The notes under the pieces are model-generated. The model saw only the letters and a list, made by a program, of their open reading frames with translations. It made no database searches and was not told the DNA's origin. 64,000 nt of DNA from positions 2,046,001-2,110,000 of the forward strand of contig NZ_SOAU01000001.1 in NCBI RefSeq assembly GCF_004364865.1. The letters are read 5' to 3'. The DNA comes from Ilumatobacter fluminis. GTDB lineage: Bacteria > Actinomycetota > Acidimicrobiia > Acidimicrobiales > Ilumatobacteraceae. Below are positions 18,884-27,153 of this stretch, piece by piece (the first letter of the stretch is position 1; each line of letters begins with the position of its first letter). A program made the position numbers and the translations under genes.

Positions 18884-20040
18884 CGGCCAAGCTCGAGTAC
18901 CGGTGGGTCGACGACGACGCCGGGCTCCACGAGGTCATCGACGCCGTGCTCCGCGAGGAGCGGTACGCGATCGACACCGAGTTCCATCGTGAACGCACCT
19001 ACTTCCCGGCGCTCGCACTGGTGCAGCTGGGCTGGGGCGACGACGAGATCGCCCTGATCGACCCGCTCGCCGTCGACGTGTCGGCATTCCGTCGGCTGTT
19101 CGACGCCGACATCACGGCCGTGTTCCACGCCGCGCAGCAGGATCTCGACGTGCTGACCCACGCCGTCGGGGCCGTGCCGCGTCACTTCTTCGACACCCAG
19201 ATCGCCGGCGGGTTCGTCGGGTACGGCACACCGTCGCTGTCCGCGCTGCTCAACGGTGAGCTGTCGATCAACCCGCCGAAGGGCGATCGGTTGACCGACT
19301 GGCTGCGACGCCCGCTCACCGATGCCCAGCGTCAGTACGCCGCCGTCGACGTGGCCCACCTCCTCGACGTGCACGACCGGCTGCTGGCCCAGCTCGACGA
19401 GCTCGATCGGGTCTCGTGGGCCGAAGAAGCGTGTCGTGAGTTGGCGGCGCGCCCGGTCGGGGCGATCGATCCGATGATCGCCTGGACCCGGCTGAAGGAC
19501 GTGAAGGGGTTGAGGCCCCGGCCGCGAGCGGTCGCCCAGGCGGTCGCAGCGTGGCGTGAACGAACCGCGGTCGAGCGCAACTCGCCGGTGCGTCAGGTGC
19601 TGCCCGACCTCGCCGTGCTCGGTATCGCCCAGCGGCAACCGTCGAACGCGAAGGAGCTGGGCCAGGCGCGCGGTGTCGACGACCGGTTCAGCAAGGGCAA
19701 GATCGCCGATCAGCTGTTGAAGGCGGTCGCCGAGGGCAAGGCTGCCGATCCGCCCGAGCAGGTGCGTGGCACCGACGATCTCGACCGCGATCTGCGTCCG
19801 GCCGTCACCTTGATCTCGGCCTGGGTCAGCCAGGTCGCGAAGCGTGAGCGGATCGACACGGCGATGCTCGCCACCCGTGCCGACCTCACGGCGTTCCTCG
19901 CCGGCGACCCGTCGGCCCGCTTGGCCCACGGTTGGCGCAACGAGTTGTTGGGCGAGGGGATCGGCCGGCTGGTCGAGGGGCGCGCTGCGCTCACCTTCGA
20001 CCGCGGCAACGGGCTGCGCCTCGTCGACGTCGCCGACTGA
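18880..20040 (+). CDS. rnd: Ribonuclease D family 3'-5' exonuclease with HRDC domain
   Basis: A 386-residue DEDD-family exoribonuclease that trims structured RNA 3' ends, such as tRNA precursors. The catalytic acids are in AIDTEFHRE (Asp-32, Glu-34), HAAQQDLDVL (third Asp) and QYAAVDVAHLLDVH (fourth Asp with the preceding Tyr of DEDDy). An HRDC helical domain follows (about 200-285, NSPVRQVLPDLAVLGIAQRQP), then a further helical C-terminus. The GTG start overlaps the rhodanese stop. Convergent with the parA-like gene, 9 bp apart. Confidence 0.9.
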   Translation: MTAKLEYRWVDDDAGLHEVIDAVLREERYAIDTEFHRERTYFPALALVQLGWGDDEIALIDPLAVDVSAFRRLFDADITAVFHAAQQDLDVLTHAVGAVPRHFFDTQIAGGFVGYGTPSLSALLNGELSINPPKGDRLTDWLRRPLTDAQRQYAAVDVAHLLDVHDRLLAQLDELDRVSWAEEACRELAARPVGAIDPMIAWTRLKDVKGLRPRPRAVAQAVAAWRERTAVERNSPVRQVLPDLAVLGIAQRQPSNAKELGQARGVDDRFSKGKIADQLLKAVAEGKAADPPEQVRGTDDLDRDLRPAVTLISAWVSQVAKRERIDTAMLATRADLTAFLAGDPSARLAHGWRNELLGEGIGRLVEGRAALTFDRGNGLRLVDVAD

Positions 20041-20049
20041 GCGACGGCA

Positions 20050-20805
20050 TCAGGAGCGGACGAGGCCGCGCACCTTGCGCCAGAGGCTGTCGAACACGGC
20101 TGCGGTGTCGGTGGCGCGGCTGCCGTAGGAGTGGACCGGGCGGCGGGCGCCGACGGCTTCGTTGATGATGACCCGCTGGGGGATCGATGGCGACCAGATC
20201 GCGCGGCGCGACACGATGCGGGCCAGTTCGTCGATCCGGCGTTCGGCCTCTCGCGACACGGCGGGGACCCGGTTGAGGATGACACCCGACAGTTCGAGGT
20301 CGGGATTGTGCGAATCCCAGATCTCGTCGATCACGTCGGCGACGCCGCCGATGCCACGAAGGCCGAGCGAGGACGGTTCGACCACGATCAGTGCATGTGC
20401 CGACGCGACGAGCGCGGACCGGGTCAGGTCGCCGAGCGACGGCGGACAGTCGACCAGGACGGCCTCGTAGTCGTCCTCGACCTGTTCGAGCAGGGCGCGT
20501 AGACGCTTGACGTGGCCGTCCTCGAGTCGTTGTAGGTCGGCCGACCCGGGCAGCACGTGGACATGGTCGGACCAGGCCGACGGCACCACGAAATCACGCG
20601 TGTTCGCACGCTTGGACGCCAACGCTTCGGCGGCCGACGGACCGCCCGGGTCGATCCCGAGTACCCACGAACTCGCCGCCTGCGGATCGAGGTCGACCAC
20701 CAGCACCCGACGGCGAGCGGCATCGGCCGCCGACGCGAGGCCCAACGTCACGGTCGTCTTGCCGACGCCGCCCTTCTGGTTCAACACCGCCACGGTTCGT
20801 TGCAT
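20050..20805 (-). CDS. ParA family ATPase (orphan)
   Basis: A 251-residue MinD/ParA ATPase. The deviant Walker A motif NQKGGVGKTT is at about 9-18, Walker A' is VVDLDPQAAS, and VLVDCPPSLG is Walker B. These proteins form ATP-dependent dimers on DNA or membrane and position chromosomes, plasmids or protein complexes. No parB, parS-like cluster or rep gene adjoins, so this is unlikely to be the main chromosomal parA, which normally lies with parB near the origin. A GTG two codons upstream (20811) is the alternative start. No clear promoter box was found. Confidence 0.87.
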   Translation of the reverse strand: MQRTVAVLNQKGGVGKTTVTLGLASAADAARRRVLVVDLDPQAASSWVLGIDPGGPSAAEALASKRANTRDFVVPSAWSDHVHVLPGSADLQRLEDGHVKRLRALLEQVEDDYEAVLVDCPPSLGDLTRSALVASAHALIVVEPSSLGLRGIGGVADVIDEIWDSHNPDLELSGVILNRVPAVSREAERRIDELARIVSRRAIWSPSIPQRVIINEAVGARRPVHSYGSRATDTAAVFDSLWRKVRGLVRS

Positions 20806-20890
20806 GGCCACATCGTGCCACGCAGCGCGGCCGCACGGGCCATGCGCGTGTCCGAGGCAGGGAAATGCGCCGCGAGCAGGGGTTGCCCGG

Positions 20891-20896
20891 TAGAGT
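20891..20896 (+). promoter_or_regulatory. -10 box of the DUF3073-like gene
   Basis: TAGAGT, 8 nt before an ATG (20905) that opens a four-codon ORF rather than the main gene. The main start (GTG 20939) has GGGAG at 20927-20931 instead. Confidence 0.45.
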
Positions 20897-20904
20897 GGCC
20901 CCCA

Positions 20905-20919
20905 ATGTCAGTTCTCTAG
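20905..20919 (+). CDS. Candidate leaderless four-codon upstream ORF
   Basis: ATG-TCA-GTT-CTC-TAG, encoding Met-Ser-Val-Leu, followed at once by a second in-frame stop (TGA). The ATG sits exactly where the transcript of the TAGAGT box would begin. It ends 19 nt before the GTG of the small gene downstream and could influence its translation. It may also be chance; no data here show translation. Confidence 0.25.
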   Translation: MSVL

Positions 20920-20938
20920 TGATTGTGGGAGCCCTACT

Positions 20939-21121
20939 GTGAAGAAGGGTCGTCATCGCCGCTTCGAAGAAGCGCGCAAGCTCAAGCAGTCCGGCCCCGG
21001 GGCCTTCGACCTCGGTTTCGGTGATCGTTCGCGCGACGATGCCTCGGAGGAGGACGAGTACGCGGCTCTGGCCGAGAAGTACGGCGTCACCTTCGACGAC
21101 GACGACGAAACCGACGACTGA
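20939..21121 (+). CDS. Small acidic/basic protein, DUF3073-like
   Basis: A 60-residue protein with a basic N-terminal third (KKGRHRRFEEARKLK) and an acidic C-terminus (DDDDETDD) around EYAALAEKYG. This charge layout and the actinobacterial setting resemble the DUF3073 family, but the match is by eye and weak. The start is the GTG with GGGAG 7 nt upstream. It stands between a divergent parA-like gene and a convergent cysteine-rich protein gene. Function unknown. Confidence 0.55.
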   Translation: MKKGRHRRFEEARKLKQSGPGAFDLGFGDRSRDDASEEDEYAALAEKYGVTFDDDDETDD

Positions 21122-21155
21122 CCTTCACGAGTCCCGGCCCGACCGATCCACCGGA

Positions 21156-21908
21156 TCAGCTTCGCCGGGCCACCGGATGGGGTAACGGCACCCAGTCCGG
21201 CCGCTCCAACAACTCGACCAGTCGGTCGTAGACCCCTTCTCCCACCAGTTCGACGATCTCGTCGCGCGCCGTGAGGTAGAGGGGGCGGCTCCCGCTGAAC
21301 GCCTCCGGTGCCTCGGTGCACCACCAGGCGAAGTCGGCACCGCCGTCGCCCCAGTCGCGTCGCTTCCACTCGCGCAGACGCGAGAGCACGTGGCCCTGTT
21401 CGTCGGTGAAGTGGTCGACGCGGATGGGGAGCTGCCAGCAGACGTTGGGTTTCCAGTCGATCGGGCGTTCTCCCGACGCTTCGGCGGCGATGTGCAGCGC
21501 ACATCCGGCGCCGCCCTCGAAACCGGGGCGGTTCAGGAAGATGCAGGCGCCGTCCACGACGCGGGTCGTCGTCGGCGGGCCGTTCTCGTCGTCGCCCGGG
21601 CCGTCACCGGCGCGCAAGAAGCCTCCCTTGGTGGCCTTGGCGTGGAACTGCATGTGCTCGGGTGACGTGCGAACGAAGGCGCGAACGACGGTCTGGACGT
21701 CGTCCTCGTCGACGAAGTGGGCGCCGTAGCTGCAGCAGCCCTGCTGGAGCTCCTCGGCGGGTTCGTCGAGGACGCCCTGGCAGCCGCAGCCCCAGATGCA
21801 CTGGTAGTTCGAACGCAGGAACGTGGCGTCGAACTCCCAGGTGCGCAGTTCGTCGTCGTCCTCGAACGAGATCCACTCGTGGATGTCGGCGTCGCTCGCG
21901 TCACTCAC
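21156..21908 (-). CDS. Cysteine-rich conserved hypothetical protein
   Basis: A 250-residue soluble protein I cannot place firmly. Eight cysteines fall in a metal-site-like pattern: NYQCIWGCGCQ (37, 41, 43), QQGCCSYGAHF (58, 59), ACIF, GCALH, and NVCWQLPIRVDH. This recalls cysteine clusters of zinc/iron-chelating families such as YkgJ or DUF3109, but the spacing is its own. Aromatic residues (WKPNVCWQLP, FAWWCTEAPEAF) are also frequent. The GTG start lies 8 nt after TAGCCT on the minus strand. It is divergent from alaS by 64 bp. Iron-sulfur or zinc binding is inference only. Confidence 0.75.
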   Translation of the reverse strand: MSDASDADIHEWISFEDDDELRTWEFDATFLRSNYQCIWGCGCQGVLDEPAEELQQGCCSYGAHFVDEDDVQTVVRAFVRTSPEHMQFHAKATKGGFLRAGDGPGDDENGPPTTTRVVDGACIFLNRPGFEGGAGCALHIAAEASGERPIDWKPNVCWQLPIRVDHFTDEQGHVLSRLREWKRRDWGDGGADFAWWCTEAPEAFSGSRPLYLTARDEIVELVGEGVYDRLVELLERPDWVPLPHPVARRS

Positions 21909-21916
21909 GCCCGGCG

Positions 21917-21922
21917 AGGCTA
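21917..21922 (-). promoter_or_regulatory. -10 box, leaderless type
   Basis: TAGCCT on the minus strand, 8 nt before the GTG of the cysteine-rich protein gene. Confidence 0.5.
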
Positions 21923-21957
21923 CGGGAACGGGCCAGGAACCTGCAGGTCACGGTCGG

Positions 21958-21963
21958 TAGGCT
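21958..21963 (+). promoter_or_regulatory. -10 box of alaS
   Basis: TAGGCT, 9 nt before the alaS ATG. Divergent from the box at 21917-21922, 35 bp apart. Confidence 0.5.
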
Positions 21964-21972
21964 GGCCGACCT

Positions 21973-24591
21973 ATGACCGACGGCATGAACGCTGACCAGC
22001 TGCGACAGTCCTTCCTCGATTTCTTCGCTGCGAAGGACCACTCGGTCGTGCCCTCCGCATCACTGATCCCGCACGACCCGACCGTGATGTTCACCGTGGC
22101 CGGCATGGTGCCGTTCAAGCCGTACTTCGTCGGCGACGAGGTGCCGCCGTACCAGCGTGCGGTCAGCTCGCAGAAGTGCGCCCGCGCCGGCGGCAAGCAC
22201 AACGACCTCGACGACGTCGGTCGCACCAAGCGTCACCTCGTGTTCTTCGAGATGATGGGCAACTTCAGCTTCGGTGACTACTTCAAGGAAGCGATCATCC
22301 CGTGGAGCTGGGACCTCGTCACCGGCTCGCCCGAGAGCGGCGGCTGGGGCATGGACGGTGACCGCATGTGGATCACCGTCCACGAGACCGACGACGAGGC
22401 CGAGGCGATCTGGCACGAGCAGGTCGGGGTGCCGATGAACCGCATCCAGCGGCTCGGCGACAAGGACAACTTCTGGCAGATGGGCGACACCGGCCCGTGC
22501 GGCCCGTGTTCCGAGATCCACATCGACCGTGGCCCCGAGTTCGGTCCCGACGGCGGCCCGCTCGGCGATCCGGCCGGCGACCGGTTCATGGAGTTCTGGA
22601 ACCTGGTCTTCATGCAGTACAACCAGGCGCCCGACGGCAGTCGCACGCCGCTGCCGAAGCCGTCGGTCGACACCGGTGCCGGCCTCGAGCGCATCCTGGC
22701 CCTGTTGCAGGGTGTCGACTCGGTCTGGGAGACCGACCTGATGGTGCCGCTCATCGACACCGCCCAGTCGATCACCGGCAAGCGCACGATCGTCGGCGAC
22801 TACGACGACCGTGACAGCTTTGCCATGCGGGTGCTCGCCGAGCACGCCCGCTCGTCGACGATGCTCGTCAGCGACGGCGTGTTCCCCTCCAACGAGGGCC
22901 GCGGCTACGTGCTGCGTCGCATCATCCGCCGTGCGGTGCGCTACGCCTTCCTGCTGGGCACCGAGCAGCTCGTCATGCCGCGCCTCGTCGAGACGGCGAT
23001 CGACGTGATGGGCAACGCCTATCCCGACGTCGTCAAGAACCGCGACTTCATCGTCGGGGTGCTCACCCGTGAAGAAGAGCGCTTCCGCCACACGCTCAAG
23101 ACGGGCCTGTCGATCCTCGACGACGAGCTCACCACCGGTGACTCGCTCTCGGGATCGACGGCGTTCGTCCTGCACGACACCTACGGTTTCCCGCTCGAGC
23201 TGACCCAGGAAATCGCCGGCGAACGCGAGGTCGAGGTCGACCTCGCCGGGTTCGAGGCCGAGATGACGGCCCAGCGCGAGCGCGCCAAGGCGGCCCGCAA
23301 GGATTCGGGCGCGTCCGACGAGCGCCTCGACGGGTACCGCGAGGTCGTCGAGCAGTTCGGCATCACCGAGTTCCTCGGCTACACCGACGTGTCGACCCAG
23401 AGTCGGGTGCTGTCGGTGCTGTCCGCCGGCACCGACGACGACGGCAACGAACTGGTCGACGTGTTCCTCGACCGCACCCCGTTCTACGCCGAGAGCGGCG
23501 GCCAGGTCGGCGACACCGGCACGATCAGCACCGAGACCGGCAAGGTCGAGGTGCTCGACACCACGTTCGCGCTCCCGAACCTGCGCCGTCACACCGGGCG
23601 CGTGGTCGACGGCACGGTGTCCGCCGGCCAGGAGGCGACGGCGGCGATCGACGGCGCCCGGCGAGATGCGACCAAGCGCAACCACACCGCGACGCACCTG
23701 CTGCACTGGGCGCTGCGCCGGGTGCTGGGCGACCACGTCAAGCAGGCCGGTTCCTACGTCGGCCCCGACCGGCTGCGTTTCGACTTCTCGCACTACGAGT
23801 CGGTGACCGCCGACGAGATCGCCGAGATCGAGCGGCTCGTCAACGCCGAGACGCTGCGCAACGAGCGGGCGCGTTCGTTCGAGACCAGCAAGAGCGAGGC
23901 CGAGGCGCTCGGCGCCATCGCGTTCTTCGGCGACAAGTACGGCGACATCGTGCGCGTGCTCGAGGCCGGCCCGTCGGTCGAGTTGTGCGGCGGCACCCAC
24001 GTGTCGGCCACCGGCGACATCGGCACGGTCAAGATCGTGAGCGAGTCGTCGATCGGTTCCAACCTGCGCCGCATCGAGGCGATCACCGGCGAGGCGTCGG
24101 TGGCGCTGCTCCAGGAGGACGAGGCGAAGCTCGGCACCATCGGCCAGCTGGTCGGTGCGACCGGCGACGTGGTCGACGGTGTGCAGCGCAAGCTCGACGA
24201 GATCAAGGAGCTCCAGAACGAGCTCAAGGCGATGCGTTCGCAGATGGCGGCCGGCCGTGCGTCGGAGATCGCCGCGGGCGCCGACGACGGCGTCGTCGTG
24301 GCGCGCGTCGACGGGATCGACCCGGGCGACCTGCGCGAGTTGGCCCTCGCAGTCCGCCAGCAGGGTGTGCGTCGGGTGGCGCTGCTCGGTGAGACGCCGA
24401 GCGGTGGTGTCTCGCTCGCCGCGGCCGTCGGCCCCGACGAGGGGATCCCGGCCGCCAACCTGATCAAGGACGCCGCCCGCGCCGTCGGTGGTGGCGGCGG
24501 CGGCAAGGGCGATGTCGCGACTGCGGGTGGCAAGGACCCGTCCGGGCTCGACGAGGCGATGCGCATCGCCACGGAGGCCGCTCGGGCGTGA
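21973..24591 (+). CDS. alaS: Alanine--tRNA ligase
   Basis: Charges tRNA-Ala and clears mischarged Ser/Gly. The class II catalytic core (about 1-240) includes LIPHDPTVMFTVAGMVPFKP, the RTKRHLVFFEMMGNFSFGDYF motif 2 and DTGAGLERI (motif 3). The editing domain carries NHTATHLLHWALR and FETSKSEAEALGA, with the zinc-type CGGTH at about 672. The C-Ala domain (about 750-872) has GGGGGGKGDVATAGG. The length of 872 aa is standard. TAGGCT is 9 nt upstream and no Shine-Dalgarno is seen. It heads the alaS-ruvX-mltG-aroE series, joined by 1-4 nt overlaps, a conserved actinobacterial order. Confidence 0.98.
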   Translation: MTDGMNADQLRQSFLDFFAAKDHSVVPSASLIPHDPTVMFTVAGMVPFKPYFVGDEVPPYQRAVSSQKCARAGGKHNDLDDVGRTKRHLVFFEMMGNFSFGDYFKEAIIPWSWDLVTGSPESGGWGMDGDRMWITVHETDDEAEAIWHEQVGVPMNRIQRLGDKDNFWQMGDTGPCGPCSEIHIDRGPEFGPDGGPLGDPAGDRFMEFWNLVFMQYNQAPDGSRTPLPKPSVDTGAGLERILALLQGVDSVWETDLMVPLIDTAQSITGKRTIVGDYDDRDSFAMRVLAEHARSSTMLVSDGVFPSNEGRGYVLRRIIRRAVRYAFLLGTEQLVMPRLVETAIDVMGNAYPDVVKNRDFIVGVLTREEERFRHTLKTGLSILDDELTTGDSLSGSTAFVLHDTYGFPLELTQEIAGEREVEVDLAGFEAEMTAQRERAKAARKDSGASDERLDGYREVVEQFGITEFLGYTDVSTQSRVLSVLSAGTDDDGNELVDVFLDRTPFYAESGGQVGDTGTISTETGKVEVLDTTFALPNLRRHTGRVVDGTVSAGQEATAAIDGARRDATKRNHTATHLLHWALRRVLGDHVKQAGSYVGPDRLRFDFSHYESVTADEIAEIERLVNAETLRNERARSFETSKSEAEALGAIAFFGDKYGDIVRVLEAGPSVELCGGTHVSATGDIGTVKIVSESSIGSNLRRIEAITGEASVALLQEDEAKLGTIGQLVGATGDVVDGVQRKLDEIKELQNELKAMRSQMAAGRASEIAAGADDGVVVARVDGIDPGDLRELALAVRQQGVRRVALLGETPSGGVSLAAAVGPDEGIPAANLIKDAARAVGGGGGGKGDVATAGGKDPSGLDEAMRIATEAARA

Positions 24592-25034
24592 GCCGCCCGC
24601 CCGGCATCCGGGCGCTCGGCCTCGATCCCGGTTCGAAACGGATCGGGGTCGCCGTCAGCGACCTGTCGGGCACGATCGCGTCGCCGCTGGTCGTCGTCCA
24701 GCGGAGTCGCTCCAAAGAGCACGACCTGCACGAGATCGCCGACCTCGCCCGCGAGGAGGAGGCCGAGGTGATCGTGGTCGGGCTGCCGCTCAACATGGAC
24801 GGCAGTCGTGGCCCGGCCGCGCGGGCTGCCACCGGCTTCGCGAAGGCGCTGGCTACGTTGGTGGACGTGCCGGTCGAGATGCACGACGAGCGCCGCACCA
24901 CTGTGACGGCCGACGAGTCGATGATGGCGGCCGGACTCGACGCGGTGCAGCGGCGGCAACGGGTCGACAAGGTGGCGGCGGCGATCATGCTCCAGTCGTG
25001 GCTCGACGCCCGAGCGAACCGGCTGTCGTCGTGA
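24588..25034 (+). CDS. ruvX: Holliday junction resolvase-like protein (RuvX/YqgF)
   Basis: A 148-residue RNase H-fold nuclease. The first metal-binding Asp is in LGLDPGSKRIGVAVSD (Asp-13), followed by EVIVVGLPLNMDGSRGPAA, the ERRTTVTADE region, and a terminal DKVAAAIMLQSWLD supplying the last acid. YqgF proteins have been tied to 16S rRNA 5'-end maturation as well as Holliday-junction resolution; which applies here is not visible. The GTG start overlaps the alaS stop by 4 nt and its own stop overlaps mltG by 4 nt. Confidence 0.92.
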   Translation: MSRPPGIRALGLDPGSKRIGVAVSDLSGTIASPLVVVQRSRSKEHDLHEIADLAREEEAEVIVVGLPLNMDGSRGPAARAATGFAKALATLVDVPVEMHDERRTTVTADESMMAAGLDAVQRRQRVDKVAAAIMLQSWLDARANRLSS

Positions 25035-26209
25035 TCGACGAGCGCGACCTCGGCCGTTCCGACTGGGTTCCCGACGAGTGGGACGAGGTCGGCGAGGTTC
25101 CCGCCGTCGAGCCGCTCCGGCGCCAGAACCGGATCGTGAAGTGGGTGATGTGGCTCGCACTGGTGCTCGTCACCGTGCTGATCATCGTGGCCGGCTACGT
25201 CGGTTGGTGGTACCTCGACCGGGTCCGCCCCGACGGTGAGCTCACCGACCCGATCGCGTTCACGGTGGTCGAGGGCGATTCCGTCGAGACGTTGGCCGTG
25301 CGGCTCGAGCTGGAAGGGTTCGTCGACGACGCGTCGGTGTTCGAGTGGTACGTCGAACGCAAGGGCGGGCTCGAGGTGACGCCCGGCTTCTATCAGATCC
25401 GCCAGGGCGACCACATGGGCAACGTGCTGGCCCGACTGCGCACGCCGCCCGACCAGACGTACCAGCGGGTGACGTTCCCGGAGGGGTTCACGATCGAGCA
25501 GATGGCCGATCGGCTGGCGGAGGAGATCCCACGGCTCGACCGTGACGCGTTCGTGGAGGCGGCCACCAGCGGCACGATCGAGTCGCGTTTCGCGCCCGAG
25601 GGTGAGTCGTCGCTGGAAGGACTGCTCTTCCCCGACACGTACCAGGTGTCGAACGCCGACAACGAGGCCCAGGTGGTCGAGCGCATGTCGGCGCTGATGG
25701 AGCGGGTCGCCAACGATCAGGAGGAGATCGAGGTCGGCGCCTACGTGAAGGGCCGGTCGGCCTACGACCTGATGATCATCGCGTCGATGATCGAGAAGGA
25801 AGCCAAGCTCGACGAGGACCGTGCGAAGATCGCCCGGGTGATCTACAACCGCCTCGAGCTGGGCATGCCGCTCCAGATCGACGCCACGCTGTACTACGAG
25901 GGCGACCGGGACACGCCGTTCCCGGTGCTCCGTCAGACGCCGGGTCCGTACAACTCGTACCTCAACACGGGGTTGCCGCCGACGCCGATCGCGAACCCGG
26001 GGCGGGCGTCGATCCGAGCGGCGATCAATCCGGCGCCCGACCCGCCGCCGGGCGATCCGATCTGCCAGGAGCTCGCGGACCCGACCCAGGATTGCCGCTA
26101 CCTGTTCTATGTGCTCGCGAACGAGCAGGGCGGACACGCGTTTGCCGCGACCGGCGAACAGCACCAGGCCAACGTCGACCGAGCAGCCGAACTGGGACTG
26201 CTCGACTGA
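25031..26209 (+). CDS. mltG: Endolytic murein transglycosylase MltG
   Basis: Membrane-anchored lytic transglycosylase that cuts nascent glycan strands and so sets their length. The 392-residue protein has a cytoplasmic N-terminus (about 35 aa), one transmembrane helix (about 38-60) and a LysM-like subdomain (FTVVEGDSVETLAVRLE). The YceG domain has catalytic Glu-255 in ASMIEKEAKL, with YNRLELGMPLQIDAT and NTGLPPTPIANPG nearby. All are hallmarks of the family. The GTG start gives MIDERDLG; longer frames run into ruvX. The aroE ATG overlaps its stop by one base. Confidence 0.95.
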   Translation: MIDERDLGRSDWVPDEWDEVGEVPAVEPLRRQNRIVKWVMWLALVLVTVLIIVAGYVGWWYLDRVRPDGELTDPIAFTVVEGDSVETLAVRLELEGFVDDASVFEWYVERKGGLEVTPGFYQIRQGDHMGNVLARLRTPPDQTYQRVTFPEGFTIEQMADRLAEEIPRLDRDAFVEAATSGTIESRFAPEGESSLEGLLFPDTYQVSNADNEAQVVERMSALMERVANDQEEIEVGAYVKGRSAYDLMIIASMIEKEAKLDEDRAKIARVIYNRLELGMPLQIDATLYYEGDRDTPFPVLRQTPGPYNSYLNTGLPPTPIANPGRASIRAAINPAPDPPPGDPICQELADPTQDCRYLFYVLANEQGGHAFAATGEQHQANVDRAAELGLLD

Positions 26210-27024
26210 TGGCGCTGCCTCGTCTCGCCGCCGTCATCGGCGCGCCCGTGCGGCACTCGCTGTCGCCGGCCATGCACAACGCCGTGTTCGCCGAGGGCGG
26301 GCTCGACTGGAGCTTCACCCGGTTCGAGGTCGTCCGTGGGGGAGCGGAGGCGGCGATCGACGCCATGGCGGTGCTCGGCATCGGCGGGTACGCCGTTACG
26401 ATGCCGCACAAGCAGCAGGCGTTCGAGTGCGTCGACGAGGTCGATCCGGCTGCCCGAGCGCTGGGCGCGGTCAACACCGTCGTGTTGAGGGACGACGGAT
26501 CGACGTACGGTGCCAGCACCGACGGCAACGGGTTCGTCGAGTCGCTGCTCGCCGAGGGGGTGGTCGTCGCCGACCGTCGCGTGGCCGTGATCGGCGCCGG
26601 GGGTGCCGCACGGTCGATCGTCGACGCGTTGGGACGGGCCGGTGCCGCGGACATCGTGATCGTGAACCGCACCAGGGCGAGCGCCGAGTCGGCCGCCGAA
26701 CTGGCCGAGGCCGCTCGGGCGGGCACGGTCGACGACGTGGCGGACGCCGACGTGCTGGTGAATGCGACGTCGGTCGGCATGGGCACCGACGATCTCCCGA
26801 TCGAGGCCCACCTGCTGCGACCCGACCTGGCGGTTGCCGACATCGTGTACCACCCCCTCGAGACGGCGTTGCTGCGGGCCGCTCGAGCGGTCGGCGCCAC
26901 GACCGTCGACGGTCTCGGCATGCTCGCCCATCAAGCGGTGCTCCAACAGGTGATCTGGACCGGCCAACGCCCCGACCCCGCCACCCTCCGCCGAGCCGCC
27001 GAGCACCAACTCGCCACCCCATGA
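26209..27024 (+). CDS. aroE: Shikimate dehydrogenase
   Basis: Reduces 3-dehydroshikimate to shikimate with NADPH, step four of aromatic amino acid synthesis. The 271 residues show the substrate pocket HSLSPAMHN, catalytic Lys in TMPHKQ (about 68), the paired Asp in STDGNGF, and the Rossmann motif VIGAGGAARS followed by NRTRASAE for the NADP phosphate. ATSVGM and DGLGMLAHQA close the fold. Coupled to mltG by a TGATG overlap. Its own stop codon is embedded in a palindromic repeat that separates it from aroC. Confidence 0.95.
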   Translation: MALPRLAAVIGAPVRHSLSPAMHNAVFAEGGLDWSFTRFEVVRGGAEAAIDAMAVLGIGGYAVTMPHKQQAFECVDEVDPAARALGAVNTVVLRDDGSTYGASTDGNGFVESLLAEGVVVADRRVAVIGAGGAARSIVDALGRAGAADIVIVNRTRASAESAAELAEAARAGTVDDVADADVLVNATSVGMGTDDLPIEAHLLRPDLAVADIVYHPLETALLRAARAVGATTVDGLGMLAHQAVLQQVIWTGQRPDPATLRRAAEHQLATP

Positions 27025-27111
27025 ACAGAAGGGGTCAGGCACCTTCTGTTCGCTGGATCGGAAGAGCCCGGCAGGCTGTCGTGAACAGAAGGTGCCTGAC
27101 CCCTTCTGTAC
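27022..27111. repeat. Inverted pair of palindromic elements (REP-like)
   Basis: Two 29-bp units stand in opposite orientation: 27023-27051 and 27083-27111. Each has 10-bp arms GAACAGAAGG/CCTTCTGTTC (one mismatch in the right unit) around a 9-bp core. The left core GGTCAGGCA is the exact reverse complement of the right core TGCCTGACC. The units lie 31 bp apart and the left one starts inside the aroE stop codon. The layout resembles bacterial REP/BIME elements. Hairpins from each unit, or one long one, are possible in the RNA. Confidence 0.85.
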
Positions 27112-27140
27112 GCATGCGGTAGCTCGGAGGGCTGCGCCGG

Positions 27141-27146
27141 TAGCCT
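27141..27146 (+). promoter_or_regulatory. -10 box of aroC
   Basis: TAGCCT, 7 nt before the aroC ATG. It shows that aroC can be transcribed separately from aroE. Confidence 0.5.
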
Positions 27147-27153
27147 CGCTGCG

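Noticed and set aside
22060-24000. 646-codon open frame antisense to alaS
   Set aside because: Same cause: an antisense shadow frame of a strongly biased essential gene.
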